NCBI RefSeq assembly: GCF_020026305.1
Contig: NZ_CP075691.1
Span: forward strand, 8,177,415-8,241,414
From: Streptomyces sp. 135
GTDB taxonomy: Bacteria; Actinomycetota; Actinomycetes; Streptomycetales; Streptomycetaceae
Length of the DNA: 64,000 nt
Reading direction: 5' to 3'
The notes below the pieces were generated by a model that did not search any database, was not told where the DNA came from, and worked only from the letters and a program-made list of their open reading frames with translations. Shown in pieces: positions 31,931 to 41,494 of this stretch. The position numbers and the translations under genes were made by a program. Numbering within the stretch: position 1 is the stretch's first letter; every line of letters starts with the position of its first letter.

Positions 31931-33668
31931 GCGCCCGATCGCAAGGGCTGGGCGGGACGGCGGGGCGGCGCGACGGTTCCGAGCCCGTACCCGCGGCGGG
32001 GGGTGTGCCCGCAGCGGCCGATACGGGGCGGGCCGCAGCTTCTGGTTCCGCACCGCCGGCGGCCGGGGCGGGCACCAAGACCGGTGCGGACCGGAGCGCG
32101 GGCCCGGGGCCCGGCCCGTTGGCCGGCGCCGCGAGGGCGGGTGACGGGCCCTCAGGGCCGGTCCACCTGGTGTCCGGAACCGCGTGGCGGCGGATGGCGG
32201 CAGCGGTGATCGCGGCGATCGCCAGGGCGGTGACGGCCAGGACGGTCATCACCGTGCGGAAGGCGTCCAGCCAGGCCGCAGCCCCCGCCTGTGGGGCTGC
32301 GGCGCCGCCGGGGGAGAGGCGGTGGAAGAAGACGAGCCCCGTGACAGCGATGCCGAGGACGCCCGCGGTCTCCTGGGCCGTGCCCAGGACACCGGCCGCC
32401 ATGCCGGTCAGGTGCGCCCGCACGCCCGCCAGCGCGGCCGCCGTCAGGGGGGCCATGAGCAGTCCCATGCCGGTACCGGTCACGGCGAGTCCGGTGATCA
32501 GCCCCACGGGCAGCCCCGTGGCGCCGACGGAGGAGGCGGACCAGCCGATCAGGGCGAAGCCCGCCGCGAGGACCGTCCCGCCGAGGACGGTGATCCGGTT
32601 GCCGAGCCGGCCGGTGAGGCGGCCCGTCTGCGTGGACGCCGCGAAGAAGGAGGCGTTGAGCGCGACGCCGACCACGCCCGCCGTCACCGGTGACATGCCC
32701 CGGCCCTCCTGGAGGAAGAGGGACAGCACGAACGTCAGCCCCGCCGACCCTCCGAACAGCAGGGCCACGCAGACCACGCCCCGGGTGAAGCCGGGGTCCC
32801 GGAAGAGTGCCGGGTCCAGCAGCGGGCTGTGCCCCGCCGTGATCCGGCGCCGCTGGTGCGAGGCGAACCCCGTGAGGAGCGGCAGGGACAGGCCGAGGCT
32901 CATCCACGTCCAGAGTGGCCACCCGGACTCGCGGCCGGAAACCAGTGGCAGCACCAGCGCCAGCAGCCCGGCCGCGGACAGCACCGCCCCGAGCGGGTCG
33001 AGCCCGCGTATCCCGTCCTCGGAAGCCGCCCCAGTCCCCGTCGCATCCGCCGGCAGCAACCGGGCCATCGCCAGCGCCAGCAGCCCCAGTGGCAGGTTGA
33101 TGAGGAAACAGGCCCGCCACCCGAGCCCGCCCAGGTCCGCCGCCAGCAGCAGCCCGCCTACGGCCTGCCCGCCGGTGCCGGCGATCCCCACGGTCGCCCC
33201 GTACCAGGCGAAGGCCCGCGACCGGTCGGCCCCGGGGAACATGCGGCCGATCAGCGCGAGGACCTGAGGTGCCATCAACGCGGCGGCCAGGCCCTGCGCG
33301 ATCCGCGCCGCCACGAGGAATCCCGGCCCCGTGGCCAGCCCGCACGCCGCCGAGGCGCCCGTGAACAGCGCGAGTCCCACCACGAACACCCGCCGCGGCC
33401 CGTACAGGTCCCCGAGCCGTCCCGCGGTGATGAGGCCGATGGCGTACGCGAGGCCGTACCCGACGAGCACCGCCTGCATGGCGGTGCGCCCCGCGTCCAG
33501 GTCGCGCCGGGCCGCCGGCGCCACCGCGTTGACGATGAAGAAGTCGAGCGTCGTCATGAACACCGCGGCGAGCACCACGAGCAGGGCCCACCAGCGGGTC
33601 CTTTCCTCGGCTCCGGCGCGGTTCGCGGCCGGGCTGCGGTGGGCGGGGAGGCGTACGACCGACGACAT
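31863..33668 (-). CDS. DHA2-type MFS exporter with long Ala/Pro tail
   Basis: A 601-residue drug:H+ antiporter-like MFS transporter with 14 predicted helices. WWALLVVLAAVFMTTLDFFI is the first helix with the D-x-x-I/V motif, GRLGDLYGPRRVFVVGLALF the A-loop, and the antiporter motif region reads GTGGQAVGGLLL. The transport core ends near residue 495. The remaining 105 residues are Ala/Pro/Gly-rich and finish in a segment (DRAHVDHIADTGSAFLRW) that overlaps the start of the downstream frameshifted gene by 68 bases, so the original stop may have been lost. AGGAGAA precedes the ATG. Substrate unknown. Confidence 0.85.
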   Translation of the reverse strand: MSSVVRLPAHRSPAANRAGAEERTRWWALLVVLAAVFMTTLDFFIVNAVAPAARRDLDAGRTAMQAVLVGYGLAYAIGLITAGRLGDLYGPRRVFVVGLALFTGASAACGLATGPGFLVAARIAQGLAAALMAPQVLALIGRMFPGADRSRAFAWYGATVGIAGTGGQAVGGLLLAADLGGLGWRACFLINLPLGLLALAMARLLPADATGTGAASEDGIRGLDPLGAVLSAAGLLALVLPLVSGRESGWPLWTWMSLGLSLPLLTGFASHQRRRITAGHSPLLDPALFRDPGFTRGVVCVALLFGGSAGLTFVLSLFLQEGRGMSPVTAGVVGVALNASFFAASTQTGRLTGRLGNRITVLGGTVLAAGFALIGWSASSVGATGLPVGLITGLAVTGTGMGLLMAPLTAAALAGVRAHLTGMAAGVLGTAQETAGVLGIAVTGLVFFHRLSPGGAAAPQAGAAAWLDAFRTVMTVLAVTALAIAAITAAAIRRHAVPDTRWTGPEGPSPALAAPANGPGPGPALRSAPVLVPAPAAGGAEPEAAARPVSAAAGTPPAAGTGSEPSRRPAVPPSPCDRAHVDHIADTGSAFLRWRPAPIRR

Positions 33669-33810
33669 GCGGTTCTCCTGACGAGGGGAGCGAACAGTCC
33701 GGGGAACGGCGCAGGGGCAGCCCGGATGGAGCTGGGGCTACCCCTGTGCGGTGGTGTGTGACGGACGCGGACCGGTGGTGCGTGGCGGTGCGGTGACCCG
33801 GCCCGCGGGC

Positions 33811-35340
33811 TCAGTGACCGGCTGGGACGTGGACCTTCTGCGCCTCGGCAGAGGCGCCGTCACCGGCGGCGACCGGCGGCTGGGCCGGCTTGCGGCTCAG
33901 CAGCAGGAGCAGGGCGGTGACCAGGCCGACCATCGCGAAGACCGCGGTGGCCAGGAACCCGGCCTGGAACCCTTCGTTGAGGCCGGCGGCGTCCGTACCG
34001 GTGGTGTGGGCGAAGGCCACCGAGGAGGCGATGGCGATACCGAGCGCGGCTCCGATCTGGAAGACCGCGTTGTTGATGCCGGAGACCAGACCGGACTCCT
34101 CCGGCTTGGCGCCCGTCAGCGAGGCGATCGAGGCGGCCACGTTGGTGGAGCCGATACCGGAGCCGAAGATGACCAGGCCGAAGAACAGGTCGCTCCAGTA
34201 GCCGCCGTTCGGGTCGATCTGCGTGAGCAGGAGCAGGCCGCCGGAGAGCAGGGCCATACCGACGACGGCGATCGGCTTGTAGCCGACCTTCGCGACGAGC
34301 CGGGCGCTGACGTTCGCGCCGATGATCGACATCAGGGCGTAGACCGCGGTGCTCAGACCGAACTTGACCGCGCTGTAGCCGAGCACCTGCTGGGCGTAGA
34401 GCGAGGTGATGAGCGCACCGCCGTAGACCGCCATGGCGACGATGAGCATCAGGAGGTTGCCGCCGACGACCGTAGGGGAGCGGAAGATCCGCAGCGGGAT
34501 CAGCGGAGCCTGCGACTTGCTCTCGATGACGGTGAAGACGACCAGGAACGCCGCGGAGGCGACCAGCATCCAGATGGTCTGACCGCTGCCCCAGCCGGCG
34601 AGCGGGGCCTCGGAGACCGCGTACACCAAGAGCGCGATGGCGGCGGTGATGGTGATGGCGCCGGCCGGGTCGAAGCGGCGGCGGCCGGGGCGGACCGGGG
34701 TCTCCTTCAGCAGGCGCGGGCCGAAGAAGAGGACCGCGGCGACGACCGGCACGTTGATGTAGAAGATCCACTCCCAGCCCAGGCCATCGGTGATGGGACC
34801 ACCGATGAGGAGGGCGGCGGTGGCACCGAAGGCGCCGATGCCGGTCCAGATGCCCAGCGCCTTGTTGCGCTCCGGGCCCTCGGCGAAGGTGTGCATCAAA
34901 ACGGCCATGGCGGTCGGCGTCATGACGGCGGCGGCCACACCCTGGACGACACGGGCGGTGATGAGGACCTCGTCGGTCCACGCCAGACCGCACAGCACCG
35001 AGGCGATGCCGAACAACGCCGTGCCGAGCAGGAACATCCTGCGACCGCCGAGCAGGTCGGCCGTGCGTCCGCCGAACATCAACAGGCCGCCGAAGCTCAG
35101 CAGGTAGGCGCTCATCACCCACTGGACGCCGCCGGCCGCGAAGCCGAGCTCCGACTCGATGGCAGGCAGCGCGAGCATGACGATCTGTGAGTCGACGATC
35201 ACCATGAAGAACGAGGCGACCAGCAAGGTGAGCGCCAGCCAGCGGCGCGGGTCGGGAGCCGAGCCGGTACGGTCCGCCAGGTCCTGCGACCCGACGTCCG
35301 TGGCCTGGCTCGTTCGGTTGGTACGGGATGCGCGAGACAT
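33811..35340 (-). CDS. DHA2-type MFS multidrug exporter
   Basis: A 509-residue 14-helix MFS exporter of the EmrB/QacA type. First helix WLALTLLVASFFMVIVDSQI, then GGLLMFGGRTADLLGGRRMF (A-loop) and a conserved RVVQGVAAAVMTPTAM. The N-terminal 33 residues are polar. It probably extrudes hydrophobic toxic compounds; this subgroup includes methylenomycin- and puromycin-type exporters in Streptomyces. It is transcribed divergently from the BTAD regulator at 35688 with a 347-bp gap, an arrangement typical of an exporter controlled by its neighbour. The next exporter gene lies 142 bp downstream on the same strand. Confidence 0.92.
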   Translation of the reverse strand: MSRASRTNRTSQATDVGSQDLADRTGSAPDPRRWLALTLLVASFFMVIVDSQIVMLALPAIESELGFAAGGVQWVMSAYLLSFGGLLMFGGRTADLLGGRRMFLLGTALFGIASVLCGLAWTDEVLITARVVQGVAAAVMTPTAMAVLMHTFAEGPERNKALGIWTGIGAFGATAALLIGGPITDGLGWEWIFYINVPVVAAVLFFGPRLLKETPVRPGRRRFDPAGAITITAAIALLVYAVSEAPLAGWGSGQTIWMLVASAAFLVVFTVIESKSQAPLIPLRIFRSPTVVGGNLLMLIVAMAVYGGALITSLYAQQVLGYSAVKFGLSTAVYALMSIIGANVSARLVAKVGYKPIAVVGMALLSGGLLLLTQIDPNGGYWSDLFFGLVIFGSGIGSTNVAASIASLTGAKPEESGLVSGINNAVFQIGAALGIAIASSVAFAHTTGTDAAGLNEGFQAGFLATAVFAMVGLVTALLLLLSRKPAQPPVAAGDGASAEAQKVHVPAGH

Positions 35341-35687
35341 GGGGTCCTCGATTCCTCGATCCTGGTTTCTGGATCTCCGGCGGTCCGGGACCTCTGCGGG
35401 GGTCTCGGGCGTTCAGGAGTCGCTGCGTGGCTGACCGCCGCCCGTTCCTTGCGGCGGCTTCACGAACACACTGGCCCCCGCTTCTCTCGGCACCCTCACG
35501 GCCGACTCACGAACGTCGCCTCGCGCGCTCACGGGCTCTCACGGCCGCCCCGCGCCCAGTACTTCCGAGTCCCCGCCCGGTGTTCCCACGCCGTCCGGCA
35601 CCGCAGCCCTGCCCGTACCGGCTCCCGTCCCGTACGGCGCCGCGCCCCGCGCCTCCCGGACCCCGCGCTACGGGCTACTGTGCGGCC
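35341..35687. other. Divergent promoter region between the MFS exporter and BTAD regulator
   Basis: No gene is seen here. A -10-like TACTGT lies at 35676-35681, six bases before the ATG of the regulator gene, so that mRNA is probably leaderless. The regions upstream of both start codons are rich in short C/G runs and no clear direct repeats of the SARP-binding kind were recognised by eye. Confidence 0.45.
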
Positions 35688-38600
35688 ATGCGCTTTCGGG
35701 TACTGGGTCTTCTAGAGGTGTGGACCACGGACGGCAGACCGGTCCCACTGGGGGAGCCCAAGGTCCGCGCCCTCCTCGCCGACCTCCTCATACACGCCGG
35801 CCGGCCCGTCTCCACGAACCGCCTCCTCGACGACATATGGGGCGAGGATCTTCCCGGCAAACCCGCGGCGGCCCTGCAGACCAAGGTCTGGCAACTGCGC
35901 CGCACGCTGGAGGAGGCGGAGCCCGGCGGCCGGGCCCTCGTCGTCTCCCGTGCGCCCGGCTATCTCCTCGGCGTCACCCCCGACACCATCGACGCCGGCC
36001 GCTTCGCCGACCTGGCGGCCCAGGCCCGCGCCACCTCCGACCTCCGCGCCAAGGTCGCGCTGTTCACCGAAGCCCTCGCCCTGTGGCGCGGCCCCGCCTA
36101 CACCGAGTTCGAGGACGAGCCCTTCGCCCGCCGGGCCGTCCAGCACCTCGAGGAACAACGCGTCTCGGCCCTGGAGGAGCAGGCCGCCGCCCGCCTGGCT
36201 CTCGGCGAACACCACCTGCTCGCCGACGAACTCGCCGGCCTGGTCGCCGCCCACCCGCTGCGCGAACGTCTCCACGCCATTCACCTGCGCGCCCTCTACC
36301 GCGCCGGCCGCCAGAACGACGCCCTCGACGGCTACGCCCGCCTCCGCGCCCGCCTGCGCGACGAACTCGGCCTCGACCCGGGCGCCGAACTCACCGCCCT
36401 CCACCAGGCGATCCTCCAGCAGGACCCGTCCCTCGACGCCCCCGCCACCCCCGCCGCCCCGGCCGGGGCCATCACCCCCGGAACCGGCGCCCCCCGCCGG
36501 CGCGGCAACCTGCCCGTCCCGCTCGCCGAACTCGTCGGCCGGGCCGACGACCTGACGGCCCTGCGTACGCTCCTCGCCGACACCACCGGCCCCCGGGGCC
36601 GGCTCGTCACCCTTACCGGGCCCGGCGGAGTCGGCAAGACCCGCCTCGCCCTCGAAGCGGCCGCCCAGGCCGCCGACGCCTTCCCCGACGGCGCGTGGCT
36701 CGTCGAACTCACCGGCCCGGCCGCCCGCCCCGAAACCTCCGGCGACGTGTCCGCCACCGCCCACGTCGTCGCCGCCGCCCTCGGCATGCGCGACGACACC
36801 TCCCCGGACGGCTCCGACGACCGCCCCGACACCCCGGCCCAATGGCTCGCCACCGCCCTCCACGCCAAACGCGCCCTGCTGCTCCTTGACAACTGCGAGC
36901 ACGTGGTGGACGCCGTCGCCGAACTCACCCGCACCCTCCTCGCCCACGCCCCCCACCTGCGGGTCCTCGCCACCAGCCAGGAACCCCTCGGCATCACCGG
37001 CGAGATCCTCCGCCCCGTCGGCCCCCTCGCCCTGCCCGACGCCACCGCCACCGGCCCCGACACCCTCTCCCGGGCCGAGGCGGTCCAGTTGTTCGTCGCC
37101 CGCGCCCAGGCCGCCGACCCGGACTTCGCCCTCACCACCGACAACGCCGAGGCCGTCGCCGCCGTCTGCCGCCGCCTCGACGGCATCCCGCTCGCCCTCG
37201 AACTGGCCGCCACCCGCGTCCGTACCCTCGGCGCGCGCGAACTCGCCGCCCGCCTCGACGACCGCTTCCGTGTGCTCGCCGCCGGCCGCCGCGACGCCCC
37301 GGCCCGCCAGCGCACCCTCCGCGCGGTCATCGACTGGAGCTGGGAACTGCTCACCCCCGCCGAGCAGACCGTCCTGCGCCGCCTCGCCGTCCACGCCGAC
37401 GGCTGCACCCTGGACGCCGCCGAAGCGGTCTGCGCCGACGACGCCCTCGCCACCGACGAGGTCCTCGACCTCCTCGCCCGCCTGGTGGACCGGTCCCTCG
37501 TCATCGCCGCCGACACCCCGGCCGGCGCGCGCTACCGGCTCCTCGAATCCGTCGCCGCCTACGGCCTCGAACGCCTCGACGAAGCCGGCGAGACCACGGA
37601 GGTACGCCGCCGGCACGCCCGCCACCACCTGGCGCTCGCCGAGACCGCCGCCCCCCGCCTGCGCGGCCACGACCAGCGCACCTGGCTCGAACGCCTCGAC
37701 ACCGAAGCCGGCAACCTGCGCGCCGCGCTGGAGACCTGCGTCCGCACCGGCGCCGCCGACGACGCCCTGCGCCTGGTCATCGCCCAGTCCTGGTACTGGT
37801 TCCTGCGCGGCCGGCTCGGCGAGGCCCTGCGCTCCTTCGACCAGGCCCTCGCCGTCCCCGCCGAGGACACCGCCCTCTGCCGCGCCCACCACGCCGACGC
37901 CACCGTCCGCCGCGCCGCCCTCTCCCTTCACTCCGGCGACGCCGAGGGCCCTGCCAGGGCCGCCGCCGCCTTCCCCCTCATCGACCACATCACCGGCCCC
38001 CGCGACCGGGCCCACGCCCTGTGGCTGCTCTCCTTCACCCTGTACGGCTCCGGCGACCTCGCCTCCAACCAGGACCGGGCGGCCATCGCCCTCGCCGCCT
38101 TCGAGGAACTCGGCGACCCGTGGGGCCGCGCGGCCGCCCTGACCGTCCGCGCCGGGCACGCGCTCATCCGCGGCGACTTCCCCGCCGCCTCCCGCGACGC
38201 CGGCGTCAGCCTCGGACTCTTCCGCGAACTGGGCGACCGCTGGGGTCAGTTGAAGGCAGGAGACCTGGTCGCCCAGCTCGCGGAGATCCACGAGGACTAC
38301 GACGAGGCCACCCGCACGCACCGCGACGGCCTGCGCATGGCCGAGGAACTCGGCCTGTGGACCGACGCCTCCTACAAATGGTCCGGCCTCGGCCGCATCG
38401 CCCTGCTCACCGGCGACCACGCCGAGGCCCGCCGCTTCCACGAGCACGGCCTGCGCCTCGCCGCCGAACAGGCCCACAAGCGCGGCGAGCAGTTCGCCGA
38501 GACCGGTCTCGCCCTCGTCGCCCGCCGCGAGGGCCGCCTGGACGACGCCGAGGCCCACCTCACCAAGTGGCTCGGCTGGCTCCGCGCCGTCTACGGAGAC

Positions 38601-38981
38601 CTCGGCACCGCCCTCGTCATGGCCGAGCTCGGCTTCGTCGCCGAACAGCGCGGCGACGCCGGCACCGCCCGCGCCCACCACCTCGCCGGCTACGCCGCCG
38701 CCCGCGGGACCGGCGACCCCCGCGCCCTCGCCCTCGCCCTCGAGGGCCTGGCCGGCACGTGCGCCCTGACGGGCCACCACGCCCACGCCGCCCGCCTCCT
38801 CGGAGCCGCCACCGCCGCCCGTGAATCCGTCGGCCGCCCCCTGCCCCGCGCGGAGAGCGGGGACGTGGACCGCATCGCCGCCGCCGTACGGGAAGTCCTG
38901 GGCGAGGAGCTCTACACCAAGGAACTCGCCACCGGCCGCACCCTCGACGCCCGCGACCCGGCCCTCCTCGAGGACCTGTGA
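35688..38981 (+). CDS. AfsR-like BTAD / NB-ARC / TPR transcriptional activator
   Basis: A 1097-residue regulator with the AfsR/SARP-related architecture. The N-terminal winged-helix OmpR-like DNA-binding domain opens MRFRVLGLLEVWTTDGRPVP (residues 1-95), followed by the bacterial transcriptional activation domain (to about 250: DAGRFADLAAQA, LHAIHLRALYRAGRQNDALD). An NB-ARC/STAND ATPase carries an intact P-loop (TGPGGVGKTRLALEA, about residue 310) and Walker B (LLLLDNCEHVVDAVAELTRT). TPR-type repeats make up the last 400 residues. Such proteins are large activators of secondary metabolism or transport. It may control the divergent exporter or a remote cluster. The start is supported by TACTGT six bases upstream and no Shine-Dalgarno. 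Confidence 0.93.
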   Translation: MRFRVLGLLEVWTTDGRPVPLGEPKVRALLADLLIHAGRPVSTNRLLDDIWGEDLPGKPAAALQTKVWQLRRTLEEAEPGGRALVVSRAPGYLLGVTPDTIDAGRFADLAAQARATSDLRAKVALFTEALALWRGPAYTEFEDEPFARRAVQHLEEQRVSALEEQAAARLALGEHHLLADELAGLVAAHPLRERLHAIHLRALYRAGRQNDALDGYARLRARLRDELGLDPGAELTALHQAILQQDPSLDAPATPAAPAGAITPGTGAPRRRGNLPVPLAELVGRADDLTALRTLLADTTGPRGRLVTLTGPGGVGKTRLALEAAAQAADAFPDGAWLVELTGPAARPETSGDVSATAHVVAAALGMRDDTSPDGSDDRPDTPAQWLATALHAKRALLLLDNCEHVVDAVAELTRTLLAHAPHLRVLATSQEPLGITGEILRPVGPLALPDATATGPDTLSRAEAVQLFVARAQAADPDFALTTDNAEAVAAVCRRLDGIPLALELAATRVRTLGARELAARLDDRFRVLAAGRRDAPARQRTLRAVIDWSWELLTPAEQTVLRRLAVHADGCTLDAAEAVCADDALATDEVLDLLARLVDRSLVIAADTPAGARYRLLESVAAYGLERLDEAGETTEVRRRHARHHLALAETAAPRLRGHDQRTWLERLDTEAGNLRAALETCVRTGAADDALRLVIAQSWYWFLRGRLGEALRSFDQALAVPAEDTALCRAHHADATVRRAALSLHSGDAEGPARAAAAFPLIDHITGPRDRAHALWLLSFTLYGSGDLASNQDRAAIALAAFEELGDPWGRAAALTVRAGHALIRGDFPAASRDAGVSLGLFRELGDRWGQLKAGDLVAQLAEIHEDYDEATRTHRDGLRMAEELGLWTDASYKWSGLGRIALLTGDHAEARRFHEHGLRLAAEQAHKRGEQFAETGLALVARREGRLDDAEAHLTKWLGWLRAVYGDLGTALVMAELGFVAEQRGDAGTARAHHLAGYAAARGTGDPRALALALEGLAGTCALTGHHAHAARLLGAATAARESVGRPLPRAESGDVDRIAAAVREVLGEELYTKELATGRTLDARDPALLEDL

Positions 38982-39239
38982 CCCCGACCTCCGCGAGCGT
39001 GCCGCTCATGGGGCCGGCACGGCCCGGCGGGCCGTGCGGCCGAAGACGGCCCAGCGCCGTGCTCTACGAGGTACGGCAAGCCGACCTTCGCGGCGATCAA
39101 ACGGCGTACCCGTGCGACGATGGGCCATGCGCACCGGCTGCCCGGCGCGCACCGAATGCCTCGTACACGCCCTCGAGAAGCGTCGTGGCAGGCCGGGGCC
39201 GGGCAGCGGTGTGGAAACGGCTGCGCCTAGGCTTTGGCC

Positions 39240-39791
39240 ATGTTGCTGGTACACGGCGGAGAGGCCGTAGCTGACGCTCTCGAACTGCGCACGGGGGGAG
39301 TGCCCCTCGTCCCGGACGGGTTCGCCTGGCCGAACTGCCGCGAATGTGGCGGCCACATGCTGTTCTTCGCTCACCTGCCCCTCGACTGGGGTGTGATCGC
39401 GGTATTCCTCTGCCAGAACAACCCGGGCATGTGCGACGACTGGGACGCCACTGCTGGGGGCAACCGCGCCGTAGTGTTCAGCGGCCCGCTGTCGGCGGCC
39501 ACCATCCCCGCCGAAGGCGAAACGCTGCTCGGCGCGGTCACCGCCCTGCGTCCCCACCCGGCCGACACCCCGACCGAGGAGCCGGTGCTGGGGTGGCTGG
39601 GCAGCGAACCCCCCTGGCTCCAGGGCGACGAGACTCCAGCGTGCCCATCCTGCGCTGCCCGTATGACCTTCACGGCCGCGTTCGAAGAAGGAGCGGACTT
39701 CGCCTCCTCCGCCAACTTCGGCGGGGGCGGCCTTGGCTACGTCTTCCACTGCCGCCCCTGTAGCGAGGCCGCCTTCCTCTGGCAGCGATGA
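39240..39791 (+). CDS. Uncharacterised protein with two CxxC pairs
   Basis: A 183-residue soluble protein that I cannot assign to a named family with certainty. It has two cysteine clusters that could bind zinc: NCRECGGHMLFFAH near residue 32 and CPSCAARMTF near residue 140, plus further cysteines in LCQNNPGMCDDW and FHCRPC. The pattern of a CxxC-x-x-M-x-F block followed by a beta-rich segment and a C-x(n)-C-x-x-W loop is like that of DUF1963/YwqG-type and related immunity-like proteins. TAGGCT six bases before the ATG at 39240 suggests a leaderless transcript; a TTG two codons earlier is also possible. A hairpin lies 250 bases downstream. Confidence 0.65.
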   Translation: MLLVHGGEAVADALELRTGGVPLVPDGFAWPNCRECGGHMLFFAHLPLDWGVIAVFLCQNNPGMCDDWDATAGGNRAVVFSGPLSAATIPAEGETLLGAVTALRPHPADTPTEEPVLGWLGSEPPWLQGDETPACPSCAARMTFTAAFEEGADFASSANFGGGGLGYVFHCRPCSEAAFLWQR

Positions 39792-40176
39792 ACGTCGACA
39801 GGCTCGCCAGAACGGCGCCGGGTAGAAGGCGAAGTCGAAGCCGCTGCCCGTCCGTACGCCGTGCCGGGAGGGGCGCGAGCCGATGGGCCCGGGGGCCGCG
39901 CTCGGCGAGCCGGGCGCCGAGCGGGCTCCTGAGAGGCGCCGGCGGCGCCGGAGCCGTTGAGAACCCCCGGGAGTAGCTGACTGTCGGCAGCTGGCCCAGC
40001 GAAAGATGGTCATGAGGGCATTTCCCTGAGTCTTTGGGCCTTCGGCTCTCCGCCAAGGGGTGAGCCGAAGGCGCAGCGTGCGAAGTGAGTGGTCGAGTTC
40101 CGCTCCAGGGGGCCGCGTTGGCCTTTACGATCACTGCGGGTCTCCAGGGGGGGACCCGTCTCACCAGGGAGGGAAC
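39792..40176. other. Spacer with a terminator hairpin, no clear gene
   Basis: No convincing gene on either strand. The minus strand contains an open stretch (HGVRTGSGFDFAFYPAPFW near 39820-39880) that may be part of a lost gene, but I do not recognise it. A hairpin terminator lies at 40038-40072 and the ribosome site GGGAGGG of the next gene at about 40168. Confidence 0.4.
40038..40072 (+). terminator. Hairpin terminator
   Basis: A perfect 11-bp stem, GCCTTCGGCTC (40038-40048) with GAGCCGAAGGC (40062-40072), loop 13 bases. It is in position to end the transcript of the CxxC protein gene. Confidence 0.65.
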
Positions 40177-40560
40177 ATGTCCAACGTCTCCAGGCGGTCA
40201 CTGCTGGGCTACTCGGGCTCGGCGGCGGCAGGCGCGGTGCTCGCCTCCGCGGGTACGGCTCATGCGGACAGCGACGGCACCGGCGCCACGGAGGACAAGG
40301 GCGCGCAGAGCACCGAGGCCGGGCCCGCCCGGGCGGCGGCGGTGGCGTTCGAGCCGGGCACCCAGTTCTCCGGGCGGGCCCAGCACACCTCGGGGTATGC
40401 GGAGGTGTCGATGACCTTCAGCATCCGGCACGAGGAGACCTCCGGCCAGCAGGAGATCTCCCCCGAGGAGGTCGCCGAGGCCCTCAACGAACTCGCCACC
40501 CGGCGCGGCTGGCCGCGCATCACCTTCTACGGGACACCGCCCAAGGCCCCGTTGAACTGA
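40177..40560 (+). CDS. Small exported hypothetical protein with Tat-like signal
   Basis: A 127-residue protein of unknown function. The N-terminus (MSNVSRRSLLGYSGSAAAGA) has a twin-arginine followed by an S-L-L-G pattern and a hydrophobic stretch ending near AHA, so it is probably exported by the Tat system. The mature part is acidic, with an AVAFEPGTQFSGRAQHTSGY segment and a C-terminal EEVAEALNELATRRGWPRIT helix; no domain is recognised. The GGGAGGG ribosome site before ATG 40177 is strong. The downstream sequence is a gene remnant. It may be part of a former mobile element, but that is only inferred from its neighbours. Confidence 0.65.
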   Translation: MSNVSRRSLLGYSGSAAAGAVLASAGTAHADSDGTGATEDKGAQSTEAGPARAAAVAFEPGTQFSGRAQHTSGYAEVSMTFSIRHEETSGQQEISPEEVAEALNELATRRGWPRITFYGTPPKAPLN

Positions 40561-40598
40561 CCCGCGGCGCCGAACGCCCGCTGCCCGCTCAACAAACG

Positions 40599-40890
40599 GT
40601 GAGTCAGTACGTCGATGCCTTCCGGGAGGCGGTGGAGAGGAAGCGCGCCACCCAGACGAAGAAGCCGAAGCGGCGCACCGGCACCGTCGTACGACGTGAC
40701 GGCTGCGCACCGCTCAGGCTCGGTGCGGCGATCGGCATGATGATGACCGAGCGCGGAATGGTCGCCCCGGCCACCGGCGGCAGCGTCCCCGCGCAGTTCG
40801 ACGGCATCCTCACCGCGGCCGCGCCCGAGCTCGCTGGGCACGTCCAGACCGCGGGCTTCGATGCGGACACCGGTCGCCTGGATGTCACCG
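40599..40890 (+). pseudogene. DUF721 (DciA-like) protein remnant
   Basis: From the GTG at 40599 the frame encodes a stretch very like actinobacterial DUF721 proteins: TKKPKRRTGTVVRRDGCAPL, then LGAAIGMMMTERGMVAPATG, then PELAGHVQTAGFDADTGRLD. After about residue 97 (DVTEGVRP) similarity stops; the frame runs on open to 41093 as low-complexity sequence. The family's C-terminal part (YGTKLRWSAP-like) appears only as a shifted piece near 41050 (VSTKLRWDPAAAPAE). DUF721 proteins are related to the helicase loader DciA and accessory copies are common on Streptomyces integrative elements. This copy is broken. Confidence 0.6.
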
Positions 40891-41494
40891 AAGGAGTGCG
40901 GCCCGCCGCGAGGCTGCGCCAACGACCTGGGCGCCCCCACCAGTTTGGTGACCGTCACCGCTCGCACCAACCGTGCCAAGGCCGACCAGGGTCCGGCCGG
41001 GTGGCTGCTGCCGCTGCCCGGCGCCCACTGCCGCGACGTCGCGGAGTGAGTGTCCACCAAGCTGCGCTGGGACCCGGCCGCGGCCCCCGCTGAGCTGGAC
41101 GCCATCGCGGTCTTCGCCGCCGGCAGTGCAAGGACACCCCCGTCACCTACACCCCCGCCTGACATTCGCCGACGGGCGGCCGCCCAGCGCTGCCCGGTCG
41201 TGCGGCGGAACGGTGATTGCCCCTGTCCTGGTGGGACGGGGGCCACCGTTCGCGAGCGCCCCGGCAGGCCTTGCACCTGCGTTCCCCATCGGATGACGGG
41301 CGTCCTTCTTTGGACCGCAAACGTGTGCCTCCACGGACGGTGTCGTGCGGGTCCAGCGGTGCCGCGTCGTCGTATATCTGCACGCGCACTTCGCCTTCGC
41401 CGAGCACCCGGGAGGCGGGGGCGGTGAGGTGAACTCCCCACCTGGCTACGGTGAACGCGGTAAGAAGAGCGGCCTCGATATCGCCCGCAGGCGC
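40891..41494. other. Degenerate sequence between DUF721 remnant and methyltransferase
   Basis: Short open frames in several phases but none with a recognised full domain. On the minus strand, a stretch near 41330-41410 (LGEGEVRVQIYDDAAPLDPH) reads like protein-coding sequence that soon breaks up. I regard the interval as eroded accessory DNA. Confidence 0.4.

Noticed and set aside
39792..40013. A minus-strand open stretch containing HGVRTGSGFDFAFYPAPFW as a possible gene.
   Set aside because: It has no start with a ribosome site, no recognised domain and runs into the antisense of the CxxC protein gene; kept only as a comment.
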